This document shows positions 16,948 to 25,804 of a DNA stretch of 64,000 bases, piece after piece. The stretch's first letter is position 1; every line of letters begins with the position of its first letter. This stretch comes from an uncultured Bacteroidales bacterium (GTDB lineage Bacteria > Bacteroidota > Bacteroidia > Bacteroidales > Bacteroidaceae). Below the pieces are notes generated by a model. The model ran no database searches. It was not told the DNA's origin and worked only from the letters and a program-made list of their open reading frames with translations. The stretch spans positions 1 to 64,000 of the forward strand of contig CACZUX010000034.1 of NCBI GenBank assembly GCA_902784475.1. Reading direction: 5' to 3'. Made by a program: the position numbers and the translations under genes.

Positions 16948-18519
16948 TTAAAGAGGAATGTTGCCGTGCTTCTTGGCCGGATTGGTCACCTTCTTGTTGG
17001 CCAGCTGGGCCAGAGCGCGACAGATGCGGAAGCGCGTGTTGCGCGGCTCGATGACGTCGTCGATGTAGCCGTACTTGGCAGCCTGATAGGGGTTGGAGAA
17101 GAGGTTCTCGTACTCGCTGATCTTGTCGTCGAGGAACTGCTTGGCCTCCTCTGCCTTGCCTTCTTCCTTCAGGGCCTTAGCCTCCTTGGCGTAGAGCACC
17201 GAAGCGGCGCCGCTGGCACCCATCACGGCAATCTCGGCCGAGGGCCATGCGTAGTTGGCGTCGCCGCGCAGCTGCTTGCACGACATCACGATGTGGCTGC
17301 CGCCGTAGCTCTTGCGCAGCGTCACCGTCACCTTGGGCACGGTGCATTCGCCGTAAGCGTAGAGCAGCTTGGCGCCGTGGAGGATGACGGCGTTGTATTC
17401 CTGACCCGTACCGGGCAGGAAGCCGGGCACGTCAACCAGCGTGACGATGGGGATGTTGAAGGCGTCGCAGAAGCGCACGAAGCGGGCACCCTTGCGGGAA
17501 GCGTTGCAGTCGAGCACGCCGGCCAGCTGCTTGGGCTGGTTGGCCACGATGCCTACGGTCTCACCGTTGAAGCGGGCGAAGCCGATGATGATGTTTTTGG
17601 CAAACTTGGGCTGCACCTCGAAGAACTCGCCGTTGTCCACAATACCGGCAATCACCTCATACATGTCGTAGGGCTGGTTGGGGTTGTCGGGCAGGATCTC
17701 GTTGAGGAAGTCGGCCTTGCGGTCGATGGGGTCGGTACACTCCACACGGGGCGTCTTCTCCAGGTTGTTCTGCGGGATGTAGCTCATGAGCTGCTTGAGC
17801 ATGGCGATGGCTTCCTCCTCGGTGGCGGCGGTGAAGTGGGTCACACCGCTCTTGGTGGAGTGGATGGAGGCGCCGCCCAGCTGCTCCTGCGTCACCACTT
17901 CACCCAAGACGGCCTTGACGGGACCGGGGCCGGTGAGGAACATATAGCTGGTGTTCTCCACCATCAGGGTGAAGTCGGTCAAAGCGGGCGAATACACCGC
18001 ACCGCCGGCACAGGGGCCCATGATGGCCGAAATCTGGGGAATCACGCCGGAGGCCATGATGTTGCGCTGGAAGATTTCGGAATATCCGGCCAGAGCGTTG
18101 ATACCTTCCTGCAGACGGGCGCCGCCCGAGTCATTGAGGCCGATGACGGGAGCACCCACCTTCATGGCGATGTCCATCACCTTGCATATCTTCGAGGCGA
18201 GCATCTCGGAGAGCGAACCGGCGCTCACGGTGAAGTCCTGTGCAAAGACGTAAACCAGACGGCCGTTGATGGTGCCGCTACCGGTCACGACGCCGTCGCC
18301 CAGATAGTGCTTCTTCTCCATCCCGAAGTTGGTGCAACGGTGCTGCACAAACATGTCCATCTCCTCGAAACTGCCCTCGTCGAGCAGCATGTCGATGCGC
18401 TCGCGCGCCGTGTACTTGCCTTTCTCGTGCTGCTTGGCGATGGCTTTCTCACCGCCGCCCAGACGGGCTTTCGCACGGAGCTCCACGAGCTCTTTGATTT
18501 TTTCTGATTGATTGCTCAT
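16948..18519 (-). CDS. mmdA: Methylmalonyl-CoA decarboxylase/carboxyltransferase alpha subunit
   Basis: A 523-residue cytoplasmic carboxyltransferase of the PccB/MmdA family. It transfers the carboxyl group from (S)-methylmalonyl-CoA to biotin, yielding propionyl-CoA. Two crotonase-like halves are present. CoA-binding and oxyanion-type motifs include 'GLNDSGGARLQEGINALAGYSEIFQRN', split around 'GPCAGGAVYSPALTDF' in the N-half, and 'VDVPGFLPGTGQEY', 'SYGGSHIVMSCKQLRGD' in the C-half. It is the first gene of a four-gene operon with OadG-like, biotin carrier and OadB-like subunits. This assigns the complex to the sodium-pumping decarboxylase of the succinate-propionate pathway rather than to an acyl-CoA carboxylase, since no biotin carboxylase gene is present. 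Confidence 0.92.
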   Translation of the reverse strand: MSNQSEKIKELVELRAKARLGGGEKAIAKQHEKGKYTARERIDMLLDEGSFEEMDMFVQHRCTNFGMEKKHYLGDGVVTGSGTINGRLVYVFAQDFTVSAGSLSEMLASKICKVMDIAMKVGAPVIGLNDSGGARLQEGINALAGYSEIFQRNIMASGVIPQISAIMGPCAGGAVYSPALTDFTLMVENTSYMFLTGPGPVKAVLGEVVTQEQLGGASIHSTKSGVTHFTAATEEEAIAMLKQLMSYIPQNNLEKTPRVECTDPIDRKADFLNEILPDNPNQPYDMYEVIAGIVDNGEFFEVQPKFAKNIIIGFARFNGETVGIVANQPKQLAGVLDCNASRKGARFVRFCDAFNIPIVTLVDVPGFLPGTGQEYNAVILHGAKLLYAYGECTVPKVTVTLRKSYGGSHIVMSCKQLRGDANYAWPSAEIAVMGASGAASVLYAKEAKALKEEGKAEEAKQFLDDKISEYENLFSNPYQAAKYGYIDDVIEPRNTRFRICRALAQLANKKVTNPAKKHGNIPL

Positions 18520-18551
18520 TGTTATAATGGTTTAAATAGCTATACCGACTG

Positions 18552-18559
18552 CAAAGATA
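18552..18559 (-). promoter_or_regulatory. -7 box of the mmd operon
   Basis: TATCTTTG on the minus strand, 32 nt upstream of the mmdA start. It shares a 119-nt divergent intergenic region with the MATE gene. Confidence 0.55.
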
Positions 18560-18598
18560 CAAAAAAGTTGGCGCATCGCACTCCCCGCTCCCGCTTTT

Positions 18599-18630
18599 TT
18601 TGGATAAACGAAATAATTTTGCTACTTTTG
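18599..18630 (+). promoter_or_regulatory. -33/-7 promoter of the MATE gene
   Basis: TTTG at 18599-18602, a 20-nt spacer, then TACTTTTG at 18623-18630. The ATG follows after eight nucleotides, so the transcript would be leaderless or nearly so. Confidence 0.7.
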
Positions 18631-18638
18631 CCTGCGAA

Positions 18639-19976
18639 ATGCCCAAAAAGTATAAACGCGTACCGACCGAACTCGGCGAACGTTGGCAATATGCCCTGCC
18701 GGCCATCATTGCGATGACGGCGGCTTCGCTCTATAACATCGTGGACCGCGCCTTTATCGGCCACTGTGTCGGCAAGCAGGCGCTAGCCGGCCTGGCTGCT
18801 ACGTTCCCCTTCATGAATCTCGGGGCGGCCTTCGGTGCGATGGTGGGCGTCGGCGCCTCCACCGTAATCTCGGTGCGTCTGGGTCAGAAAGACTACCGTA
18901 CGGCGCAGCAGGTGCTGGGCAACAGCATCGTGCTCAACCTCATACTGGGCACACTCTTCTCCGTTGTCTTCCTCATCTGGCTCGACCCCGTGCTGCTCGT
19001 CTTCGGCGCCTCGGAGGCCACGCTGCCTTACGCCAGGGAATACATGCAGATCATCCTGCTGTTCAACGTCGTGGGCCACAGCTACCTGGGCCTCAACAAC
19101 ATCATGCGCGCCGCCGGCCATCCGCGCACGGCGATGCTCTGCACGCTGATGACGGTGGTCATTAATGCGGTGCTCGACCCGCTCTTCATCCTCGTCTTCG
19201 ACATGGGCATCCGGGGCGCAGCCGTCGCCACCGTCATCTCGCAGATGGCGGCGCTTGCGGTGGTCTCGTCGCTCTTCTGCCGCAAGGACGAACTGCTCCG
19301 CTTCAAGCGCGGCATCTACGGCCTGCGCCTCGACATCGTGCGCCAGACGCTCTCCATCGGCATGGCGCCTTTCCTGCTCAACTCGTGCGCCTGCCTGGTG
19401 GTGCTGCTCATCAATCAGGGCATGCTGCGCTATGGGGGCGACGACGCCGTCGGGGCCTACTCCATCGTCAATAGCGTCATCTTCCTCTTCCTGATGATTG
19501 TCATCGGCCTCAATCAGGGCATGCAGCCCATCGTGGGCTACAACTGGGGCGCACGCCTCGACGACCGTGTGTGGCGCTGCCTCTGGCTGACCATTGCGGC
19601 AGCTACGGGCGTCACCTTCATGGGTTTCCTCGTGGGCGAATTCATCCCCCGTCTGCCGGCCCTCATCTTCACCACCGACGAGGAGGTCATCCGCCTGGCC
19701 ACGCGGGGCTTCCGCCTCTGCGTCAGCATCCTGCCCTTCGTGGGTGCGCAGATGGTCATCTCCAATTTCTTCCAATCCATCGGCCATGCGGGCAAGAGCA
19801 TCTTCCTGAGCGTCTCGCGCCAGATGCTGTTCCTCATCCCGGGTCTCATCGTCCTGCCCCGCTATCTGGGTCTCGACGGCGTATGGCTCAGCATCCCCAT
19901 TGCCGACCTCATCTCCGTATTTTTTGCCGCCGGCATGCTCTGGTGGACCATTAGAAAATATGCGCATACTACTTGA
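18639..19976 (+). CDS. MATE-family efflux transporter
   Basis: A 445-residue inner-membrane protein with about twelve hydrophobic segments arranged as two similar halves. The MATE pattern is clear: 'ALPAIIAMTAASLYNIVDRAFIG' opens the first half, 'GVGASTVISVRLGQKDY' follows the first helices, and 'MQPIVGYNWGARLDD' is the matching segment of the second half. Members export cationic drugs or metabolites in exchange for sodium or protons. The ATG at 18639 is set by the promoter immediately upstream; a longer frame from 18600 would overlap it. The stop overlaps the start of the phosphopantetheinyl transferase by 17 nt. Substrate cannot be deduced. Confidence 0.92.
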   Translation: MPKKYKRVPTELGERWQYALPAIIAMTAASLYNIVDRAFIGHCVGKQALAGLAATFPFMNLGAAFGAMVGVGASTVISVRLGQKDYRTAQQVLGNSIVLNLILGTLFSVVFLIWLDPVLLVFGASEATLPYAREYMQIILLFNVVGHSYLGLNNIMRAAGHPRTAMLCTLMTVVINAVLDPLFILVFDMGIRGAAVATVISQMAALAVVSSLFCRKDELLRFKRGIYGLRLDIVRQTLSIGMAPFLLNSCACLVVLLINQGMLRYGGDDAVGAYSIVNSVIFLFLMIVIGLNQGMQPIVGYNWGARLDDRVWRCLWLTIAAATGVTFMGFLVGEFIPRLPALIFTTDEEVIRLATRGFRLCVSILPFVGAQMVISNFFQSIGHAGKSIFLSVSRQMLFLIPGLIVLPRYLGLDGVWLSIPIADLISVFFAAGMLWWTIRKYAHTT

Positions 19977-20574
19977 CGACAAACTCTCCGGCTACGGAGA
20001 AAACGATCTTCTCCGCGATCTCGACCTGCTGCCCGCCTGGCGACGGGAGCAGGCTCTGCGTTTCAAACATTTCGAGGGCAAGCGCAATTGCACGCGCGCC
20101 TTCCTTCTCCTTTGGGAGTGCCTGAAGGACAAAGTGGACCTCGAGCGCCCTCAGGACTTCCCTGAGTTCGTCTACAACGAGCACGGCAAGCCCTCGCTGG
20201 ATCCCTCGCTCCTGATCTCCAACTTTTCACTTTTAACTTTTAACTTTTCCCTGTCTCATTGCAAGGAGGCCGTCGTCTGCATCACCGACAACCGGCCCTG
20301 CGGCATCGACGTGGAGAGCGTCGGCCGCTACAGCGAGAGTGTGGCGCGCTATGCGATGAACGACGAGGAGCTGAACGCCATTGAGGCTGCCGCCAATCCC
20401 GCACGCGCCTTCGTGCGCCTGTGGACTCAAAAGGAGGCGTTGCTCAAAGCCCTCGGCACCGGCATTCAGGACAACATGCGCGACATCTTCGCCCAATATC
20501 CCGATGCCGTCATCACCACCCATGACGAGCCCGAGAAAGATTATATTTTATCCTTCTGCGACAAAGTATCCTAG
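19960..20574 (+). CDS. 4'-phosphopantetheinyl transferase
   Basis: A 204-residue enzyme of the Sfp-type superfamily that attaches phosphopantetheine to acyl or peptidyl carrier proteins. The start at 19960 overlaps the MATE stop by 17 nt. Family motifs in order: 'FKHFEGKRNCTRAFLLLWECL', 'FVYNEHGKPSL', 'SLSHCKEAVVCI', the magnesium-binding 'CGIDVES', and 'FVRLWTQKEALLKALGTG', where the Glu and Lys are catalytic. Between 'KPSL' and 'SLSHC' an AT-rich heptamer repeat is read as 'LISNFSLLTFNF', slightly lengthening a surface loop. The motifs on both sides are intact and in frame. In Bacteroidetes this gene serves fatty-acid or polyketide/nonribosomal carriers, but no such cluster is present here. 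Confidence 0.88.
   Translation: MRILLDDKLSGYGENDLLRDLDLLPAWRREQALRFKHFEGKRNCTRAFLLLWECLKDKVDLERPQDFPEFVYNEHGKPSLDPSLLISNFSLLTFNFSLSHCKEAVVCITDNRPCGIDVESVGRYSESVARYAMNDEELNAIEAAANPARAFVRLWTQKEALLKALGTGIQDNMRDIFAQYPDAVITTHDEPEKDYILSFCDKVS
20221..20250 (+). repeat. Heptamer repeat inside the phosphopantetheinyl transferase gene
   Basis: Four units (ACTTTTC, ACTTTTA, ACTTTTA, ACTTTTC) lie in the coding region between the 'GKPSL' and 'SLSHC' motifs. They are pure AT-rich sequence in an otherwise GC-rich gene. Confidence 0.8.
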
Positions 20575-20606
20575 ATTCTTCACTCTTCACTCTTCGTTCT
20601 TCACTC
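20574..20606 (+). repeat. Heptamer repeat before the exonuclease III gene
   Basis: Units ATTCTTC, ACTCTTC, ACTCTTC, GTTCTTC, ACTC fill the 36-nt gap from the preceding stop codon to the start of the exonuclease gene. Confidence 0.8.
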
Positions 20607-20610
20607 AATT

Positions 20611-21363
20611 ATGAAATTCATTTCCTGGAACGTCAACGGCCTGCGCGCCGTCGTAGGCAAGAACTTCTGCGAAGCGTTCGACGCGCTCGACGCCGACTTC
20701 TTCTGCCTGCAGGAGACCAAGATGCAGGCCGGCCAGCTCGATCTCGAATTCCTCGGCTACCACTCCTTCTGGAACTACGCCGAGAAGAAAGGCTACTCCG
20801 GCACCTGCATTTACACCAAACACGCACCGCTCTCCGTGCGCTACGGCATGGACCTGCCCGAGCACGACACCGAGGGGCGCCTCATCACGCTGGAGTACGC
20901 CGACTTCTTCCTCGTCTGCTGCTACACCCCCAACGCCCAGGACGGCCTGCGCCGCCTCTCCTACCGCATGACCTGGGAAGACGCCCTGCGCCGCTACCTC
21001 AAGGCGCTTGATGCCCGAAAGCCCGTCGTCTATTGCGGCGACCTCAATGTGGCCCACGAGGAAATCGACCTGGCCAACCCCAAGACAAATCACGAAAACC
21101 CCGGTTTCACCGACGAGGAGCGCGGCAAGATGACCCAGCTGCTCGCCGAGGGCTTTGTGGACACCTTCCGCCACTTCCATCCCGACGAGGCCGGCCAGTA
21201 TTCCTGGTGGAGCTACCGCATGAGGGCCCGCGAGCGCAACGTGGGCTGGCGCATCGACTATTTCATCGTCTCCGAGCGCCTTGTGCCCCGTCTCGAGAGC
21301 GCCTCCATTCATCAGGAAATCACGGGCAGCGACCATTGCCCCGTCGAACTCATCATCAACTGA
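20611..21363 (+). CDS. xth: Exodeoxyribonuclease III / AP endonuclease
   Basis: A 250-residue cytoplasmic base-excision repair nuclease of the EEP superfamily. Motifs in order: 'MKFISWNVNGLRA' (metal-binding Asn), 'DFFCLQETKMQ' (metal-binding Glu), 'YSGTCIYTK', 'YCGDLNVAHEEIDLANPK' (catalytic Asp and Asn), 'RIDYFIVSERL' and the terminal 'GSDHCPVELIIN' with the catalytic Asp-His pair. Length matches the family norm and all catalytic residues are present. It lies in a same-strand run with the MATE, transferase and GH35 genes, and GH35 starts 22 nt after it. Confidence 0.95.
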   Translation: MKFISWNVNGLRAVVGKNFCEAFDALDADFFCLQETKMQAGQLDLEFLGYHSFWNYAEKKGYSGTCIYTKHAPLSVRYGMDLPEHDTEGRLITLEYADFFLVCCYTPNAQDGLRRLSYRMTWEDALRRYLKALDARKPVVYCGDLNVAHEEIDLANPKTNHENPGFTDEERGKMTQLLAEGFVDTFRHFHPDEAGQYSWWSYRMRARERNVGWRIDYFIVSERLVPRLESASIHQEITGSDHCPVELIIN

Positions 21364-21385
21364 TTCCCTCTCTCCTATCCCTACC

Positions 21386-23434
21386 ATGAAACACCTCATC
21401 TCCCTCCTGCTCCTCTGCCTCTCCCTTGCGCCTTCGGCCCTGCGCTCTGAGACGCTCTTCGGCCGTCCCGTCACCTGGGACCGCCACAGCCTCATCATCG
21501 ACGGCAAGCGCCTCTGCCCCGTGATGGGCGAGATCCACTACAGCCGCCTGCCCGCCGCCGAATGGCCGGGCGAGGTGCGCAAGATGCGCGAGGGCGGCGT
21601 CACGCTCGTCGCCACCTACGTCTTTTGGAACCACATCGAGGAGGAGGAGAACCGCTTCGACTGGAGCGGACAGCGCAACCTGCGCCGCTTCCTCGAGGTG
21701 TGCCGCGACGAGGGAATGCCCGTCATCCTGCGCATGGGCCCCTGGTGCCACGGCGAGGTGCGCAACGGCGGCCTGCCCGACTGGCTCTTCACCAAGGGCT
21801 GCAAGATGCGCTCGCGCGACAGCGTTTTCCTCGATTTCACCGCGCGCCTCTACCGCCAAATCTACACCCAGGTGCAGGGCCTTCAGTGGAAAGACGGCGG
21901 TCCGGTCATTGCGGCCCAGTTCGACAACGAATATCGCGGTCCCGCCGAATATCTGCTCGACCTCAAGCGCATCGCACTCGCCATCGGCTTCGACCTGCCC
22001 TTCTACACCCGCACGGGATGGCCCGAACTCTCCACGCCGATGCCCTTCGGCGAGATGCTGCCCCTCTACGGCGACTACGCCGACGGCTTCTGGGACAAGG
22101 ACGTCAAGGAGGGCGTGGGCAACTACTACAAGGCCTTCAACTTCAAGGCCTTCCGCAGCTCCACCGCCATCGGCACCGACGTGCTCGGACGGCAGGAGGA
22201 GAAGGTGGCCGGGAGCGACGCCGACTATCCCTACTTCACCTGCGAACTGGGCGGCGGCATGGCAACGGCCTACCACCGGCGCCCCTTCATCTCGGCCGAC
22301 GACACCTACTCGATGGCGCTCGTCAAACTGGGCAGCGGCAGCAACCTGCTGGGCTACTACATGTATCACGGCGGCACCAACCCCACGGGGCTCTACACCA
22401 GCCTCAACGAGTGTCAAACCTCACCCTTTACGGCCAACAACGACCTCCCGCTGCTGACCTACGACTTCCAGGCGCCTTTGGGCGAGTTCGGCCAGACTTA
22501 TCCGCAGTACTACCGCCTGCGCCCGCTCCACCTCTTCATGCAGGACTTCGGCGCACTGCTGGCACCTATGACGGCCTCGTTCCCCGGCCCTCAGAATCTC
22601 AAGCGGGGCGAGGATTCGGGTCTGCGCCGGGCGGTACGCTCCGACGGTCGCAGCGCCTTCATCTTCGTCAACAACTACGAGCGTCTGGCCAAACTCAAAG
22701 CCAAGAGCGGGGTTATGCTGGAGGCCTGCGGCGTGCGTCTGCCCAAGCTCACGCTGCCCAAGGGCTGCATGGCAATCTTCCCCGTCAACGTGGCCGGCCT
22801 CCGCTACGCCACCGCTCAGATTGTGGCTCAGAGGGGCGGCCGTCTCTACCTCATGCAGATTCCCGGCGTACCGACGACGCTGTGCCTCGCTAACGGACGT
22901 CTCCTGCAGCGCCTCAAGCCCAGAGGGCCTCATGAACCCGTGGCGGACAACATTTACCTGCTGACGCCCGAGGAGGCCGAGCATCTCTTCCTCTCCGAAC
23001 GCGCACCCGAGACGCCCGTTGCACTTCAGTTCCGCCAGGAGCACAATGTCGGCCCGCTGCGCACCATCGTCAAGGGCAAGGCCAAGGTGGCTGCTGCGCC
23101 CTCGGAGGACGATTGGCTGCAGGCCGCTTCCTACATCATCTCGCTGCCTTCGGACAGCGCGCAGTTGCGCCGCCTGCTCTCAATCCGCTATCGCGGCGAC
23201 TGTGCCCGTCTCTACGCTGTGGTGCCTACGGTGAGCGGCGAAGAGGGCCACATCCTTCTGGCCGACAACTTCTACTACGGCCGTCCTTTCCTCTACGGTC
23301 TGTGGCGTCTGCCCGAAGGCTGCACGGCGTTGCGCCTGCTCATCCTCCCCTATCAGCCCGAAGCACCGATCTACCTCCCTCGCGAAGCCGATCACCGCGC
23401 CGGGGAAGAACTGCTGCATGTAGAGCTGCGCTGA
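21386..23434 (+). CDS. GH35 beta-galactosidase, exported
   Basis: A 682-residue enzyme with a signal peptide (MKHLISLLLLCLSLAPSA). The GH35 barrel begins 'ITWDRHSLIIDGKRLCPVMGEIHYSR'-like (here 'VTWDRHSLIIDGKRL'), with 'TYVFWNHIEEEENRFDWSGQRNL' following. The acid/base is the Glu of 'AAQFDNEYRG' (about residue 181) and the nucleophile the Glu of 'YFTCELGGGM' (about 287). The Asp before 'NEY' replaces the more usual Glu but is not the catalytic residue. The C-terminal half is beta-rich. It would release terminal beta-galactose from galactan or other glycans in the periplasm, complementing GH53 and GH2. Its 3' end overlaps the convergent GH2 gene by 43 nt. Confidence 0.9.
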   Translation: MKHLISLLLLCLSLAPSALRSETLFGRPVTWDRHSLIIDGKRLCPVMGEIHYSRLPAAEWPGEVRKMREGGVTLVATYVFWNHIEEEENRFDWSGQRNLRRFLEVCRDEGMPVILRMGPWCHGEVRNGGLPDWLFTKGCKMRSRDSVFLDFTARLYRQIYTQVQGLQWKDGGPVIAAQFDNEYRGPAEYLLDLKRIALAIGFDLPFYTRTGWPELSTPMPFGEMLPLYGDYADGFWDKDVKEGVGNYYKAFNFKAFRSSTAIGTDVLGRQEEKVAGSDADYPYFTCELGGGMATAYHRRPFISADDTYSMALVKLGSGSNLLGYYMYHGGTNPTGLYTSLNECQTSPFTANNDLPLLTYDFQAPLGEFGQTYPQYYRLRPLHLFMQDFGALLAPMTASFPGPQNLKRGEDSGLRRAVRSDGRSAFIFVNNYERLAKLKAKSGVMLEACGVRLPKLTLPKGCMAIFPVNVAGLRYATAQIVAQRGGRLYLMQIPGVPTTLCLANGRLLQRLKPRGPHEPVADNIYLLTPEEAEHLFLSERAPETPVALQFRQEHNVGPLRTIVKGKAKVAAAPSEDDWLQAASYIISLPSDSAQLRRLLSIRYRGDCARLYAVVPTVSGEEGHILLADNFYYGRPFLYGLWRLPEGCTALRLLILPYQPEAPIYLPREADHRAGEELLHVELR

Positions 23435-25800
23435 ACGCGCAGATCTACAGCACCGGGACGGCCTGTGGAACGGACGACGGCCTGGGCTCTTCCGCGGAAG
23501 ACGCGGGGCGTGAAAGAGCGGAAGCTCTCCATGTCGTCGGGGGCTCCGGTGGCGCAACCGATCAGTTCGCCCGCTCCGGCGTTCTCCACCTTCAGACGCG
23601 TCGTGCAGTCGCTCGTCACCGTGCGCCCGAGGCTGTCGATGACCTCCAGCGTGACGTAGGCCACATCGCCTTCGTCGGCCGAGAGCTTCGGGTTCTCGCA
23701 GATGCAGCGCACGCCGACGGCGGGCCCGGTGGTCTCCAGCGTGAAGTCTTCCCCCGGGAGTTCCCTGCCCTCGCCGTCGAGGTTCACCGCACGCAGCGTG
23801 CCGGGCTCGTACCTGACGCGAAAGGCGGTCCACAGCGTTGCGCCGGGCGCCTTGTCGCCCAAGGCTTTACCGTTAAGATACAGGCGCACGCGAGGCGCAC
23901 GGCTGTAGACGTTGACGGTGAGTTCCTGCCCCTCGCGGCCCGTCCAGGTCCAGTGTTGCTCCTCCAACTGCCAGCCCCACATGTTGTTGTGCGAGGATGA
24001 GGGTTCCACTGCCATCGTCACGGGGCGCTGGCGCCAGACGACGTCCCTGTAGTAGCTCTGGGGCTTCTTCTGCCCCGTGAGGTCGAGATCGCCGCAGTGT
24101 CCGTTGAACCAGGGCCAGGGCTGGAACATCGGAGGCCTTCGGTCGCTGTAGGCGGCGCCGATGCCGGCTTCGCCCAGATAGTCCATCGCCGTCCACACGA
24201 AGTCGCCGACGACATAGGGCAAGCGCTCCACCAGCGTCCAGTTTTCCGAGGCCTGCTTGGGATAGCTCTCCAGACCGCACATCACGCGGCGGGGATCTCT
24301 CGCGTGGTCGCCCTCGTATTTGTCCCAGAGGTAGTTGTATCCGCCGATGTCGAGGCTCTGGAAGGCTTTGTCCGATTGGGCCTCCCAGTTGCCTCCGGCC
24401 GCGTTCCACGAGTCGCCGTCGTCCCATCCGCAGATGGCGGCGGTGACGGGACGCGTGGCGTCGAGACGGAGGATGTCCTCACGCAGCCTTGCGGCCGTCT
24501 GCATCCCTTCAGGTGAGATGCGCCCGGGTATCTCGTTGCCGATGCCCCACATGATGACGCTCGGGTGGTTGCGGTCGCGCCGCACCATCACGCGGATGTC
24601 TTCGTCGCTGTGCTCGCGGAAGTGGCGGCTGTAGTCGTCGGGATTCTTGGCGATGAGCCATTGGTCGAAGCATTCGTCCACCACCATCAGCCCCAGCTCG
24701 TCGCAGGCATCGAGGAAGTGCTCCGAGGGCAGGTTGTGGCTGCAGCGCACGGCGTTGAAGCCCTGCCGTTTGATGAGCTGCAGTTTGCGCGTCTCGGCCC
24801 CGTCGAAGGCGGCGGCCCCCAGCAGTCCGTTGTCGTGATGCACGCAGCCGCCACGTATGAGCATGGGCTTGCCGTTGAGGCGGAAGCCCTCTTCGGCCGA
24901 GAAGGCCAGCGTGCGCAGTCCGATGCGCCGCGTGATGCTGTCGGCGGCGCTGCCGTCGGGCCGCTCCAGGCGTATCTCGGCGGTGTAGAGATAGGGGTTG
25001 TCGGGACTCCAGGGACGCAGACCCTCCAGCGTGAGTTCCGCACGGGTTTCCTGCGAGGTGCCGGCCTCGAGGCGCAGTTTCCCCGAGGCCGTTCTGCCCA
25101 CTTCGCGCCCCATCGCGTCGCGCAGCAGCAGCGTGAGTCGCCCCTTGGCGGCTTCCGTGCCTTCGTTGTGCAGCGTGGCGGTGAGGATGATGCGGCGGTT
25201 CTCTTCGCTGCGGATAAAGCTGTCCCATTCGTCGAGATGCAGGCGTCCGGTGCGCACGAGCCACACGTGGCGGTAGATGCCGCTGCCGGCATACCATCGG
25301 GTGTTGTTGCCCGTGTTGTCCACACGCACCACGATGTTGTTCTCGCCCTCCTTCACCATGTCGCTGATGTCGCGGCGGAAGCTGCTGTATCCGTAGACGT
25401 TGTCGGGGCACTCTTGTCCGTTGACCCACAGCGTCGTCCTGTTGTAGGCACCTTCGAAATAGAGCTCCGTGCGCCCTTTGAGGTCGTCTGCCGTGAGCGT
25501 GAGGGTCTTCTGATACCAGCCCGTACCGCCCACGGTGAAGCCCGTCTGAAATCCGCCGACGCTCTTGGTGGAGAAGGGGCCGACGACGGTGCCGCCTGCA
25601 CGACGGGCCGCTTCCGTCTCCACGCTCCAGTCGTGGGGCAGCGAGAGTGGGCGCCATCCGTCTGCCGCACGGGGATTCGCGACGGCGCCGCTGCCGTCGT
25701 CCAGCGTGAAGTGCCAGCTGCTGTCGATGCACACTCTGCGCTGCGCCGCAGCGCTGAGAGCCACAAGGGCGACGACGATGAGGGAAAGGAGTTTTTTCAT
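23392..25800 (-). CDS. GH2 beta-galactosidase, exported
   Basis: An 802-residue enzyme with a signal peptide (MKKLLSLIVVALVALSAAAQ). Domain order is the usual GH2 one: jelly-roll ('WRPLSLPHDWSVE', about 40-180), Ig-like (about 190-290), catalytic barrel (about 295-590), then DUF4982-like and further Ig-like C-terminal domains. The acid/base Glu is in 'IMWGIGNEIPGR' and the nucleophile Glu in 'VMCGLESYPKQ'. It lies four nucleotides after the stop of surface protein D, so it is probably the last gene of the copy-1 cassette transcript. The final residues 'VQRSSTCSSSSPAR' look unlike a native terminus. They are encoded where the gene overlaps GH35 on the other strand. Confidence 0.9.
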   Translation of the reverse strand: MKKLLSLIVVALVALSAAAQRRVCIDSSWHFTLDDGSGAVANPRAADGWRPLSLPHDWSVETEAARRAGGTVVGPFSTKSVGGFQTGFTVGGTGWYQKTLTLTADDLKGRTELYFEGAYNRTTLWVNGQECPDNVYGYSSFRRDISDMVKEGENNIVVRVDNTGNNTRWYAGSGIYRHVWLVRTGRLHLDEWDSFIRSEENRRIILTATLHNEGTEAAKGRLTLLLRDAMGREVGRTASGKLRLEAGTSQETRAELTLEGLRPWSPDNPYLYTAEIRLERPDGSAADSITRRIGLRTLAFSAEEGFRLNGKPMLIRGGCVHHDNGLLGAAAFDGAETRKLQLIKRQGFNAVRCSHNLPSEHFLDACDELGLMVVDECFDQWLIAKNPDDYSRHFREHSDEDIRVMVRRDRNHPSVIMWGIGNEIPGRISPEGMQTAARLREDILRLDATRPVTAAICGWDDGDSWNAAGGNWEAQSDKAFQSLDIGGYNYLWDKYEGDHARDPRRVMCGLESYPKQASENWTLVERLPYVVGDFVWTAMDYLGEAGIGAAYSDRRPPMFQPWPWFNGHCGDLDLTGQKKPQSYYRDVVWRQRPVTMAVEPSSSHNNMWGWQLEEQHWTWTGREGQELTVNVYSRAPRVRLYLNGKALGDKAPGATLWTAFRVRYEPGTLRAVNLDGEGRELPGEDFTLETTGPAVGVRCICENPKLSADEGDVAYVTLEVIDSLGRTVTSDCTTRLKVENAGAGELIGCATGAPDDMESFRSFTPRVFRGRAQAVVRSTGRPGAVDLRVQRSSTCSSSSPAR

Positions 25801-25804
25801 GGGG

